From: Caldifarciminota bacterium UBA5631
GTDB lineage: Bacteria > Hydrothermota > Hydrothermia > UBA1063
Length of the DNA stretch: 63,152 bases
Assembly: GCA_002421425.1 (NCBI GenBank)
Contig: DIJZ01000005.1
Location: 61,011 to 124,162 of the forward strand
Reading direction: 5' to 3'
Position numbers and translations under genes: made by a program. This document shows positions 42,454-51,779 of this stretch, one piece after another (position 1 is the stretch's first letter; each line of letters begins with the position of its first letter). The notes under the pieces were generated by a model. It worked only from the letters and a program-made list of their open reading frames with translations, was not told the DNA's origin and did no database searches.

Positions 42454-43412
42454 AGAAAATATTTTTTCTTTTATTTGTCTTAATGGGCGGTGCAAGAGGC
42501 CTTACCCTGTTTGAGTTCCTTGGGGGTCAAAAAGTTGGAACCACTACGATGGCCTTCCTGAAAATTCCAGTCGGGGCGAAACAGGGGGGCTTAGGTGAAA
42601 CAGGTGTTGCTATTGCGAACGATGCGACTTGCATATACTGGAATCCCTCTTCTATATCCTTTATTCCTTCAAAAATAAGTTCGTCATTCTTCACCCAAAA
42701 GTGGATTGGTGATACCTATTATAGTTATGCTGGCTTTTCCTATCAGATTGAAAAGTACACGACTGTGGGTGTTATGGCAGGGAATCTCCATTCCGGCTAC
42801 ATACAGAGAACAGATGAGTATCATCCCTTTGGATTAGGCACTTATTTCAGAACTTCAAGTACCTATGCAGGAATAACCGTTGCAAGAAAACTCATAGACC
42901 GTTTTGCATTTGGTTTGAATCTGAAGTATATGACGGAGGCCCTTGATGACTATTCCCAGTATACGGCTGCTATTGATCTTGGAACGTATTATCTTGTAGG
43001 GTATAGAGACATTGCGCTTGGAATTTCAATCGCGAATATTGGTCCGGATCCGAAGGTGATTGGACCAGATCCTCTTGAAAGTCCTGCCAGCTTTTCACTA
43101 CCTGTTATTTACAGGCTTGGGGTATATGGGAGCCCTCTTAATAATTTTTACCTTTCCCTTCAACTCGACAAGAGCACGGATAACGTGGAGATTTTCAGGG
43201 TTGGCGCTGAATATCTCCTTCGGGAAGTGCTGGCTCTTAGAGTCGGGTATAAGCTCAATTCAAATATACCTGGTGAGTATTCTGGTATTACAGGAGGAAT
43301 TGGTATTTCACGTAGCCTTGGATTCAGAAAAGACATTCATGTGGACTATTCGGTCTCTTTTCTTGGATATGCAGGGATTGTCCACAAGGGACAAGTGGGG
43401 GTGAATTTCTAA
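42447..43412 (+). CDS. PorV/PorQ-family outer-membrane protein
   Basis: The 321-residue protein has a signal peptide and the hallmark start of the PorV/PorQ family: KVGTTTMAFLKIPVGAKQGGLGE, then IANDATCIYWNPSSI. The rest alternates short beta strands as in an FadL-like barrel. In type IX secretion PorV shuttles cargo with C-terminal sorting domains at the outer membrane. CTD-bearing genes lie directly downstream, which supports a similar job here, but the inner-membrane motor (PorL/M) is not in the window. The ATG lies within the TonB gene's end and is preceded by AGGAG. Confidence 0.85.
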   Translation: MVKKIFFLLFVLMGGARGLTLFEFLGGQKVGTTTMAFLKIPVGAKQGGLGETGVAIANDATCIYWNPSSISFIPSKISSSFFTQKWIGDTYYSYAGFSYQIEKYTTVGVMAGNLHSGYIQRTDEYHPFGLGTYFRTSSTYAGITVARKLIDRFAFGLNLKYMTEALDDYSQYTAAIDLGTYYLVGYRDIALGISIANIGPDPKVIGPDPLESPASFSLPVIYRLGVYGSPLNNFYLSLQLDKSTDNVEIFRVGAEYLLREVLALRVGYKLNSNIPGEYSGITGGIGISRSLGFRKDIHVDYSVSFLGYAGIVHKGQVGVNF

Positions 43413-44341
43413 TGAGAAAATTTGCCATGTATTTGATTCCAATCCTGGTTCTAATTAGTGGTTGTGGGTATAAATTTCCGCTTCCACCAGAAAATCCAGG
43501 GACACTGCCGTCAGAAGAAGATTATTTGATAGTAAGGAATACTTCATGGGATAATCAAGTGTTCAGCGAAATACGGGATATTCTTGTTGGGAAGGATGGC
43601 TACATATATGTTTTAGAGAGGGGAGCTCTCCTCAGATACAATACCAATGGCGATCTTGTCGAATTGTTCCACGCTGGTTTTGCAGATGCAAGAAGTGTTG
43701 CACAGGATGTTTCCAGGAGGCTTTATGTCGCAGATTCCTCCCAAATATTGGTTTTTTCCAGAGATAGGGAATTGCTATATATTATTGATTTTGGGGATTC
43801 GCTCTTTCCGTGTGGCATAGATGTTAATTTCTCCGGCGAAATAATAATTTCTGATTCTGCTCGAAACAAAGTTGTTAGAATTGATTCTACGGGGAGTTTA
43901 CTCGAAACCATTGCATCGGAGGGCAGCGGGATTCTAAGTGTTATGAATCCTCATGGAATATTTATAGACGAAAAATATTTTCGAATACTGGTAGCAAGCA
44001 CTGGAAACAATTGGGTGGAGGGCCTTTCTATAAATCTTCCACGAGTTTCAATGGTCCATCTTGGAGGGATTACCCACGAAGGTGGCGATACCGCAGGTGT
44101 TTTCCTTTATCCTACTGACGTATGGGCTGATACTCTTGGATATATCTATGTTCTTGACTATGGGAACAGGAGGATCCAAAAATTCGATTTCGAAGGAAAA
44201 TTCATTCATCTTGAAGATTTCACCAATTTTCCTATAAGTATGGCTACTTCTAAAGATGGAATGTATCTGTATGTTGCTTTCTCGGATAGAATTGTGAAGA
44301 TGAAAAAACCGGAACTGCCTCAAAACCCTGGAGGTAAGTAA
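43412..44341 (+). CDS. NHL/six-bladed propeller lipoprotein
   Basis: The protein has 309 residues. A lipoprotein signal ends in LISGCGYK (Cys about 18), so it is an envelope lipoprotein. Repeats such as IRDILVGKDGYIYVLERGALLRYN, VSRRLYVADSSQILVFSRD and VWADTLGYIYVLDYGNRRIQKFD form an NHL-type beta-propeller, a protein- or glycan-binding surface. Its start overlaps the preceding stop by one base (TAATG), and the following gene overlaps its stop the same way. Confidence 0.78.
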   Translation: MRKFAMYLIPILVLISGCGYKFPLPPENPGTLPSEEDYLIVRNTSWDNQVFSEIRDILVGKDGYIYVLERGALLRYNTNGDLVELFHAGFADARSVAQDVSRRLYVADSSQILVFSRDRELLYIIDFGDSLFPCGIDVNFSGEIIISDSARNKVVRIDSTGSLLETIASEGSGILSVMNPHGIFIDEKYFRILVASTGNNWVEGLSINLPRVSMVHLGGITHEGGDTAGVFLYPTDVWADTLGYIYVLDYGNRRIQKFDFEGKFIHLEDFTNFPISMATSKDGMYLYVAFSDRIVKMKKPELPQNPGGK

Positions 44342-46182
44342 TGAAGAGGTTTTTAATTATTCTGTTTCTGTTAGTTGGAATTGCTTCTCCAAAGGTGGTT
44401 TCTTTTAAATATACGAGCATTGGAAATATAAGACTAAACGTGACAAACTTCGGCCTCTTTGGAACAAGTTTCTCAAGGTATGTAGATACAACTACTGGAA
44501 TGCCTTACCCTTCTATGGAATATCCAAAATTCAGCAGAATTGAACGCCTTTACAAAGGTGGACTCTGGATCGGTGCAAAAACTCCTCTTGGCAAATGTGT
44601 AACTACCGGGGCAGTGGACGAAACCAGCGTTACACCTGGTTCGACTCAGGGATTTGAGTTTCTTCCCTCTGCGGCAATTTCTGATTCTATTACACAAAAA
44701 TCAAGTATCATAATTTCTCCATATTACGCTCCTGATGCAGTTTCTGAGCAGGATTTCTATTGTTCCTACACCGACTATAGAGATTTTTCCACTTTGCCTC
44801 CGGCTCATGTCCCTCTTGGTGTAAGAATCAGGCAAACGGTCCTGGCGTGGAGTTACCCTTACATTGATGATGTTGTTATTGTTAAATTTGTAATTTACAA
44901 TGACGGATATGCGGGAGACTGGGACAGCGTGTACATTGGCTTTTATGGTGAACTGGCTTCAGGATCTAGAGATTTCTGGGGTGATAACTTTGGAACGACT
45001 GCATATTATCAGCACAAGAGGCTTTTCTATGATGAGGCAAAATATATGGTATACGAAAGGAACGATGGATACGATTATCTGGCTACAGGATACGGCGCCT
45101 TCAAATTTCTTGGTATGTACTTCAACGAAACACAAGTTGCACTGGATACGATGAGAATCAGTTACAACTGGTGGACCTGGAGAGATATGAGAGGGACTGT
45201 TCATGATACCATCCGGTATAAGATAATGTCTAATGGCGAAAGAGACCCTGACGTGGACGATAATTATGTATATACCAGGGGATACCCAGACCCCATTCCC
45301 ATGCTTTCAATCGGTCCCATACCCCATATTAACATTGGTGATTCAGTAATTCTCGTTATGGCATTCTTAGGCGGGAATGATCTTCAGGCTCTTCACGAAA
45401 ATGGCTCATGGGCTCAAAAAGCATTTGATGCAAATTTCATTTTGCCAGCCCCTCCACCATCGCCCCACCTGGTTGCATTGCCCGGCAACAGAAAAGTTAC
45501 CCTTTATTTCGACAATATTCCTGAATTTGCGAGGGACCCATTCCCTCCATATAAGAGGGATTTCGAGGGTTATCGGATATACAGGGGGCTTTCACCCTTT
45601 GTAGATGATACCTCCTGGAAGCTCCTGGCTGAATTTGACAAAACACCAAACGATTCTATTACCGATGTAGATCATTCTGATGGTTTTAATACTGGATTGC
45701 CACAAATAGAGACAGACGGTCAATATTCAGGATATTACAAATTCGAGGACGTTGGCGTTAAAAACGGGTTTACTTACTATTATGCAGTTACTTCTTATGA
45801 CGTTGGTGACACTTTACTCGGCCTTCCGAGTCTGGAAAGTTCGAGACTATTGAACATGGCGCAAGTAATACCTGGAACCCCGGCATCAGAAGAGGCAGAG
45901 ATTGGAATATACCCTAATCCTTATAGAATAAAATCTTTATGGGAGAAAGGAGACACTAAACTAATAAGATTCTATAATCTCCCTGAAGAGTGCACCATAT
46001 ACATTCTAAATTCAAGTGGGGACGTGGTGAAAGTAATAAAGCACAACAGTTCTTATGGAGAAGAAACTTGGGACCTTAATTCTGATAAGTCTCAGCCTGT
46101 GGCCACAGGGCTTTACTATTTGATTGTCAAAAGTGATTTAACTGGGAAAGTGAAAATGGCTAAATTCTTAATTGTGAGGTGA
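44341..46182 (+). CDS. Secreted protein with type IX-like sorting domain
   Basis: The 613-residue protein has a signal peptide (MKRFLIILFLLVGIASP). The body is beta-rich with many Tyr, Trp and Asp residues, and a fibronectin III-like segment near 375-480 (PHLVALPGNRKVTLYFDN, DFEGYRIYRGLSPFVDD, YYYAVTSYD). The last 90 residues start with EIGIYPNPYRIKSLWEKGD and end MAKFLIVR, the sorting-domain layout. No catalytic motif is recognised. It is probably a surface structural or binding protein of the receptor operon. Confidence 0.76.
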   Translation: MKRFLIILFLLVGIASPKVVSFKYTSIGNIRLNVTNFGLFGTSFSRYVDTTTGMPYPSMEYPKFSRIERLYKGGLWIGAKTPLGKCVTTGAVDETSVTPGSTQGFEFLPSAAISDSITQKSSIIISPYYAPDAVSEQDFYCSYTDYRDFSTLPPAHVPLGVRIRQTVLAWSYPYIDDVVIVKFVIYNDGYAGDWDSVYIGFYGELASGSRDFWGDNFGTTAYYQHKRLFYDEAKYMVYERNDGYDYLATGYGAFKFLGMYFNETQVALDTMRISYNWWTWRDMRGTVHDTIRYKIMSNGERDPDVDDNYVYTRGYPDPIPMLSIGPIPHINIGDSVILVMAFLGGNDLQALHENGSWAQKAFDANFILPAPPPSPHLVALPGNRKVTLYFDNIPEFARDPFPPYKRDFEGYRIYRGLSPFVDDTSWKLLAEFDKTPNDSITDVDHSDGFNTGLPQIETDGQYSGYYKFEDVGVKNGFTYYYAVTSYDVGDTLLGLPSLESSRLLNMAQVIPGTPASEEAEIGIYPNPYRIKSLWEKGDTKLIRFYNLPEECTIYILNSSGDVVKVIKHNSSYGEETWDLNSDKSQPVATGLYYLIVKSDLTGKVKMAKFLIVR

Positions 46183-46185
46183 GAG

Positions 46186-47538
46186 ATGAATACTTTAAAG
46201 AAATTTGCAATTTTAATGGTTGTAGGTATATTGATATTTTCTGCCTGTTTTAGAAAGCCAGTAGAGAATCCTACGGGAAACATACCTCCTGAGACTTATT
46301 GCTTCATTTCCCACGTTGACACGGTGGACACTGTCCCTGCAAAGGTTACTCTCTACTGGATAGGGAATGATCCCGATGGTGAGGTCGTGGGATACTACGT
46401 CAGAGTTGATACTGCACAAAGTATTTTCACGACGAAAACCACGGACACATTCACTTTCAGTGTTGCAGCTGGCGATACGTATGCGTTTCACACCTTCCAG
46501 GTTTGGGCAGTGGACAACGAAGGAGCTGAAGATCCAACACCTGCAAAAGTCATTATTCCTGTGAGAAATTCACCCCCTATTGCTTTCTTTGATTCAAATA
46601 AACTACCTCCGGACACTACTTTGACGGCTGCAACCTTTTATTTTGGGGCTACAGATGTCGATGGAGATCAGAGTGTTATCGGTTTCCTTTACAGACTTGA
46701 TACGGATCCCGATACAATGCTGTATTTTGTTTCAAGGGACAGTGCTAGCGTTTTTCTTACCGGTATTCAACCTGGCGAAAGAACAATTTACCTTTACGCC
46801 ATTGATGAATCTTATACACTATCTCAGGTTGTTTCGCATTCATGGTTTGTAAAAGACGTGCGCGGGAGAATTCTTCTAATGGATGATGCGAATGTACAAC
46901 AGGCAGACTTGTTTTTCATGAATTTTCTTGATACCTATTTTGGCGCTAACTATACAGTATATCGGGTTGAATCAGGCCTTCCTTATTCTTTCCTGGATCT
47001 GGATTATATAGTCAACAACCTTGGATTTGATCTTATAATCTGGTATACTGCGGACCAATCAGAGCATTTTTCGAATACCATAAGTGCCTTTACAACTTAC
47101 CTTAATAGCGGCAAAAGACTCATTCTTATAAGTCCCGCGATTTTAAACGTGCTCTTGAATCCAGCTTTCACCCCATCTCCCTTTGCAAAAAACTATCTTG
47201 GAGTCGATTCTGTCACTGCCTGGGATAAATTGCTTCTGAGAAATGAAAAAATATACCCTCAAGTTTCAGGGTTTGATACCCTTTCTTGCAGTTTCCCTAT
47301 CATAAGCAGATTAGATGGTTTTAATCTTGCTTCATCTTCCAGAGTAATTTACAGGCTGCCCACGGTTCCGAGCCGCTGGCAAGGAAACCCAGCGTGTATC
47401 GTCTCATACCCATCTTCAAACCCTACGGTTGTCTTTTCGTCTCTCCAATACTATGCTATGGATGGGAACCGTAACGCAGCAGCGATGCTTTACAAGATAA
47501 TTACAGAAGAATTAGGTTTCTCGAAAAGGATTTTTTAA
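46186..47538 (+). CDS. Envelope lipoprotein with Ig/fibronectin-like repeats
   Basis: The protein has 450 residues. The signal ends in ILIFSACFRKP, so it is a lipoprotein with Cys near 22. Two tandem Ig/fibronectin-like domains follow: PAKVTLYWIGNDPDGEVVGYYVRVDT and TAATFYFGATDVDGDQSVIGFLYRLDT. The second half (VRGRILLMDDANVQQADLFFMNFLD, FDLIIWYTADQSEHFSNT, GKRLILISPAI) resembles an alpha/beta domain of the glutamine-amidotransferase-like kind seen in envelope proteins. No function is assigned. It starts three bases after the previous gene. Confidence 0.7.
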   Translation: MNTLKKFAILMVVGILIFSACFRKPVENPTGNIPPETYCFISHVDTVDTVPAKVTLYWIGNDPDGEVVGYYVRVDTAQSIFTTKTTDTFTFSVAAGDTYAFHTFQVWAVDNEGAEDPTPAKVIIPVRNSPPIAFFDSNKLPPDTTLTAATFYFGATDVDGDQSVIGFLYRLDTDPDTMLYFVSRDSASVFLTGIQPGERTIYLYAIDESYTLSQVVSHSWFVKDVRGRILLMDDANVQQADLFFMNFLDTYFGANYTVYRVESGLPYSFLDLDYIVNNLGFDLIIWYTADQSEHFSNTISAFTTYLNSGKRLILISPAILNVLLNPAFTPSPFAKNYLGVDSVTAWDKLLLRNEKIYPQVSGFDTLSCSFPIISRLDGFNLASSSRVIYRLPTVPSRWQGNPACIVSYPSSNPTVVFSSLQYYAMDGNRNAAAMLYKIITEELGFSKRIF

Positions 47539-47581
47539 AGTACTTTATTTTATATAAAATATATAAAAGCAGGAGGTGCAT

Positions 47582-49471
47582 ATGAGGAGTTTGATAAAGG
47601 TAATGGCAGGTGTAATGTTGGTGGGTATGCTTTCCGCTCAGGCGGTGGATACCACCATATATGCAGTGCAATTTGAGAGAGATCCAAATACTCAGAACTC
47701 TCTATGGGTGGGCCAGACAGTTACTGTCAGGGGTATTATTTCCGCTCTTACTGGCGTCACTGCAAGTAGAAATATTTTTGTTGAAATGGACCAACAGGGG
47801 CCCTGGAGCGGTATAATGGTATATTTCCCCTCAGGTCTTGGGACCCTTCCTCAGATGCAGCTTGGTGATTCTGTAGTCGTTACGGCAGGTGTCCTGGAAT
47901 ACTTTGGAAATACTGAGTTGCAAGTAAATGCGCTGCGGGACTTTCAAATCATTGGTACACATGCCCAGATTGCTCCATCGATAATTACCTGCGCACATCT
48001 TGATACAACTGAAACCTCAGAATTCCCCGTGGACTCTGCAGAAGCCTACGAGGGAGTTCTCGTGAAAATTGAAAATGCTTATATTACGAGAGTGGGACTT
48101 GGTGCAAATAATGAATTTGAGATTACAGATGGCACAGGTTACGTAATTGTTCGTAATAACTATTCGTATTCCCCAACAGTAGGCGATGCATTGAATATTT
48201 CCGGTATTGTCGAGACGAGAACCCTATCTGGAACAACATACTATATGTTAAGGCCGAGGTCTATCGACGACTATGAGTTTTTACTTCCTGGTATTTCCGA
48301 TGCTTTTTCCACAGACCGTAACCAGGTGCTCGTGAAATTTAAAACCGATATGAGTCCTGCAACTGCACAAGATCCTTCGAAATATACAATTGTTGATTCA
48401 ACTACCGGGACTCCGCTGACCGTTGTGAGTGCAACATTATCGACAGAGAATCCAAAAATTGTGTATTTAATTACCTCTCAAATGACCGATGCTGCAAGAT
48501 ACAAACTTTACACTAATAATCTTACTGATGTATTCAACCAGGCAATTACCGATACGTTCTACTTCTATGGTGGATTTGTTCCAATTACGACCATCGAGTC
48601 AGATACTCTTCCAGATGATGCGGCTAATGGTTTCAGAAGTAACTGGAACGGGAGGTCCGTCACAATTACAGGTATCATAACTGGGTGGAAGGATAAGTTC
48701 TTCTATCCTTTCTTCTTTGTTCAACAGGGCGAAGGTCCATGGACAGGTATTCACGGATGGGACCCTGCAGGTTTTATTCCCGTGTCAGCAATGACGGAAG
48801 GAGACTCAGTTATTCTTGTTGGAGAAGTTCTGGAGTATGGTTCCAATGCAATTACTGAGATACAGAACTTCAAGTATTACCGTGTTGTAAGTAGTGGACA
48901 TACTGTTAATCCTGTAACGGTGCCTCTTGTGGATCTTAGAAATGAAGCAGGTGCGGTATCGGAACAGTGGGAGCATGTACTTGTGTCAGTAGAGCCACCT
49001 GTGTTCGTATATGACCTTGGAACTGGTGGGGACTGGAGAGTATACAACTATATAGAGCCTGATACATTTGTGCTTTATGTTGAAGGTGATTATGCAATAG
49101 GCTACAGTTGGAGACCCACAGAATTGAATCAGCAGATTGATCTCCTTGTTGGTTGCCTCAGATACCGTGGCACGCTTTACCCGAGAACTAATGCCGACAT
49201 AGTACCTTCCAGTATTTCAGAGCAAAATAATATGAGGGTTCTGAATTCCTTATCAAGTGGAAGAATTAGCTTTACGATACCTTCTACTAAGGGGCAGGTG
49301 ATAATTGAACTCTACAACGTGCAGGGCAGGAGGGTTGCTGAACTTTACAGGGGCAATGGCTCGGGAAAAACTGTTAGTTCAGTGCTTTCCCATCTGCCAT
49401 CAGGTGCATATTTCATCAGGGTATCCTCCGAAAATGGAACTTCTACAGAGAAACTAATTCTTGTAAAGTAA
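47582..49471 (+). CDS. Secreted OB-fold repeat protein with type IX-like sorting domain
   Basis: The 629-residue protein has a signal peptide (to LSAQA). Two copies of an OB-fold-like domain, WVGQTVTVRGIISALTG...SGIMVYFPSG and NGRSVTITGIITGWKDK...TGIHGWDPAG, flank an Ig-like (Big/SbsA) domain near 245-330. The repeats resemble the DNA-binding-type OB domains found in some extracellular nucleases, but no nuclease motif follows. The sorting domain covers the last 85 residues (LYNVQGRRVAEL, LPSGAYFIRVSS, KLILVK). The ATG at 47582 is chosen because AGGAGG is at 47571-47576. The terminator at 49489 closes the operon. Confidence 0.76.
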   Translation: MRSLIKVMAGVMLVGMLSAQAVDTTIYAVQFERDPNTQNSLWVGQTVTVRGIISALTGVTASRNIFVEMDQQGPWSGIMVYFPSGLGTLPQMQLGDSVVVTAGVLEYFGNTELQVNALRDFQIIGTHAQIAPSIITCAHLDTTETSEFPVDSAEAYEGVLVKIENAYITRVGLGANNEFEITDGTGYVIVRNNYSYSPTVGDALNISGIVETRTLSGTTYYMLRPRSIDDYEFLLPGISDAFSTDRNQVLVKFKTDMSPATAQDPSKYTIVDSTTGTPLTVVSATLSTENPKIVYLITSQMTDAARYKLYTNNLTDVFNQAITDTFYFYGGFVPITTIESDTLPDDAANGFRSNWNGRSVTITGIITGWKDKFFYPFFFVQQGEGPWTGIHGWDPAGFIPVSAMTEGDSVILVGEVLEYGSNAITEIQNFKYYRVVSSGHTVNPVTVPLVDLRNEAGAVSEQWEHVLVSVEPPVFVYDLGTGGDWRVYNYIEPDTFVLYVEGDYAIGYSWRPTELNQQIDLLVGCLRYRGTLYPRTNADIVPSSISEQNNMRVLNSLSSGRISFTIPSTKGQVIIELYNVQGRRVAELYRGNGSGKTVSSVLSHLPSGAYFIRVSSENGTSTEKLILVK

Positions 49472-49488
49472 GATAAAAGGGTAAACAT

Positions 49489-49525
49489 AAAAAAGGGGTG
49501 CCTCCGCAGGAGGCACCCCTTTTTT
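49489..49525 (+). terminator. Rho-independent terminator of the TonB/PorV operon
   Basis: AAAAAAGGGGTGCCTCC pairs with GGAGGCACCCCTTTTTT around a GCA loop, and a T-run follows. It is the strongest terminator in the window. Confidence 0.9.
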
Positions 49526-49549
49526 CTTTCATATACATCATTCCCATTA

Positions 49550-49555
49550 TATAAT
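49550..49555 (+). promoter_or_regulatory. Possible -10 box of the sppA fusion gene
   Basis: A perfect TATAAT lies 22 bases before the ATG, right after the terminator. No convincing -35 is found at 17 bases. Confidence 0.4.
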
Positions 49556-49577
49556 TTTATGAGAAAAAGGAGGTTTT

Positions 49578-51758
49578 ATGTTCTTCATAATTATTCTGGG
49601 TTTTTTTAACCTTGAGTCTGTTGCGCTTTCCGAGAGGAGTTTAGCAGCAGCAGTTAATCCTGCTGGGCTTGCGTTCTCCCGTGGTGCTGAAGTTTCTTTT
49701 TTTGGCACAAAGAATGCATATTCCCTGAGTATGCTTGCTGGAAATCTTGGTTTCAGCTGGGAGAATAGTGTCACGAATTCGTATTATATTAGTGAGGGAG
49801 TTAAGTTATCTAACAACGTATACGCAGGGTTGGGGTACAGATTTTCTAAAAGCAATGGAAATTCTGCTTACGCAGGTATTCTCATTCGCCCATTTGAGTT
49901 TCTTTCAATGGGCGGTACATGGAGAAGGGTTTCCGGCGATGATATTTTTGCAGCCGGGATTGGAATAAAACCCTTTAAGGAGTATATTAAAGCTTATTTT
50001 GACGTTGAGAAAATATCGGAAAGTTACGTATGGTCAACGGGAATAGGAATAGAACCTATTGAAGGGATTTCTGTGTTTGCATCTAAGAAAGAAAATTGCC
50101 CTGTTAAAATAGGAATTCAAGCAAGTTTGGGAAATATTCTTTTCTCGGGGAAAACAAATACCGAGAATGAGTTCCAGGGTGGTGTTGTCCTGTCAGCAAA
50201 TCAGTATCCCACCATACTTAAGCCTAAGAAGGTTGTAGTGCTGAAACTCAAAGGCTCTTACGATGAAATGAGACCCGAAGGCTCTTTCTTTCCCCGGAAA
50301 GCTACCTCTTTTTACGATCTTATTCTTACCCTGGATTCTCTCTCTGCAGACAGAAATGTTCAGGGTTTATTTATAGTCTTGAGAACCCCGTCGTTCTCAA
50401 TTAATCAGATAGAAGAGCTGAGAAGCGTCCTTGAGAAGATAAAGAAAACAGGGAAGAAAATCTACTTCTATTCTGAGAATTACTTCATTGGGTCTTATCT
50501 TCTTGCAAGGGTTGGTGATAAAATCTTTATGAATCCATCTGGAGATATTTTCATTCCCGGGCTTGCCTCAGTGAGTATGTATTTTAAGGAAGGTCTTGAA
50601 AGAGTTGGAATAAAGCCCGAGTTTCAAAGGATTGGAGAATACAAGTCTGCCGCTGAACCTTTCATAATGGACACAATGAGCTCTTACAACAGGGAACAGA
50701 TTCTAGCATACCTGAACACGATTTATCGATATGCAAAAGAAGGAATACCCGAACTGGATTCCATAATGGCAATGGCGTTAATTAATGGAGAAGAAGCACT
50801 CAAACAGAAACTTGTTGACTCGCTTATCTTCGAAAGAGATATTGAAAAAATAATCAGAGACGATTTTGGGAAAATGGTAAAGATTTCCAGTGAAAAAGAG
50901 CTTGGGCAGTCAAAGATTAATACAGTGTGGGCAAAGCCTTCCTCAAAAATTGCATATGTAGTGGCAGACGGAAGTATCGTTGAAGGAGAGAGTAGAGATG
51001 ACCCAATGCCGTTGATAGGTGGGCGTTACCTCGGCTCTTCAACAATTGAAAAGGTTTTCGAGAGACTTGAAAAAGACAAGAGCGTAAAAGCAATTGTACT
51101 GAGAGTGAACTCCCCTGGAGGCTCAGGGCTCGCTTCGGATATAATGTGGAATTCTATTCACAAAACTTCAAGGAAGAAACCCGTCATTGTGAGCATGGGT
51201 TCGGTTGCAGCCTCTGGTGGTTACTTTATTTCATGTCCTGCAACAAGGGTTATTGCCAGCAGGACTACATTGACAGGATCCATAGGAGTCTTAAACGGAA
51301 AGTTTGTGACAAGAGGATTCTTCGAGAAGCTTGGAATACATCTTTATTCGGTAAAGATTGGTAAGTATGCTTTGTCCTTCTCAAGCTATGAGGAAATGGA
51401 TAAGGATGCGGAAGAGATTATGGACAAGGAGCTTAGATGGTTCTATGGAAGATTTCTGAAAAGAATTGAGGAAGGAAGGGGTATTGCTCCTGACAGCACC
51501 GATAAAATCGGGCGAGGGAGGATATGGAGTGGTGAAGATGCGTTAAGGATTGGACTTGTGGACGAGAATGGAGGAATTCTGGATGCGATTTCAGTAGCAA
51601 GACAGCTTTCCAAACGAAGAACGGCAGACCTGGTGTATTATCCTACAAGAAAACCGAAGCTTCCTTTTTCTTCCTCAGGACCGTCGCTATCCATCTTAAG
51701 TATACCTCTTGAAGGGCCCGCTTATCTTGAATTTACTAAACCCTTGATTGTGAAGTAG
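49578..51758 (+). CDS. sppA: SppA-type signal peptide peptidase fused to an N-terminal beta-barrel-like domain
   Basis: A 726-residue protein. Residues about 215-726 form a full-length two-half SppA serine protease with the catalytic lysine K356 (GEYKSAAEP) and serine S546 (GSVAASGGYF). The K-to-S distance of 190 is close to that of E. coli SppA (K209, S409). Residues 18-210 are not part of SppA: they start SLAAAVNPAGLAF, a PorV/FadL-like opening, and continue as about eight to ten amphipathic strands. A signal-like segment precedes this. SppA normally sits on the periplasmic face of the inner membrane and digests cleaved signal peptides; a barrel domain would place it at the outer membrane. 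AAAGGAGG precedes the ATG. Confidence 0.88.
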   Translation: MFFIIILGFFNLESVALSERSLAAAVNPAGLAFSRGAEVSFFGTKNAYSLSMLAGNLGFSWENSVTNSYYISEGVKLSNNVYAGLGYRFSKSNGNSAYAGILIRPFEFLSMGGTWRRVSGDDIFAAGIGIKPFKEYIKAYFDVEKISESYVWSTGIGIEPIEGISVFASKKENCPVKIGIQASLGNILFSGKTNTENEFQGGVVLSANQYPTILKPKKVVVLKLKGSYDEMRPEGSFFPRKATSFYDLILTLDSLSADRNVQGLFIVLRTPSFSINQIEELRSVLEKIKKTGKKIYFYSENYFIGSYLLARVGDKIFMNPSGDIFIPGLASVSMYFKEGLERVGIKPEFQRIGEYKSAAEPFIMDTMSSYNREQILAYLNTIYRYAKEGIPELDSIMAMALINGEEALKQKLVDSLIFERDIEKIIRDDFGKMVKISSEKELGQSKINTVWAKPSSKIAYVVADGSIVEGESRDDPMPLIGGRYLGSSTIEKVFERLEKDKSVKAIVLRVNSPGGSGLASDIMWNSIHKTSRKKPVIVSMGSVAASGGYFISCPATRVIASRTTLTGSIGVLNGKFVTRGFFEKLGIHLYSVKIGKYALSFSSYEEMDKDAEEIMDKELRWFYGRFLKRIEEGRGIAPDSTDKIGRGRIWSGEDALRIGLVDENGGILDAISVARQLSKRRTADLVYYPTRKPKLPFSSSGPSLSILSIPLEGPAYLEFTKPLIVK

Positions 51759-51772
51759 ATAAGGGTTAAAAT
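51744..51772 (+). promoter_or_regulatory. Promoter of the PIN-domain RNA ligase partner, leaderless type
   Basis: TTGATT (51744-51749) and TAAAAT (51767-51772) are 17 bases apart. The -35 lies inside the last codons of sppA. The -10 ends 7 bases before the ATG at 51780, and there is no ribosome binding site. Confidence 0.6.
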
Positions 51773-51779
51773 TTTATAG

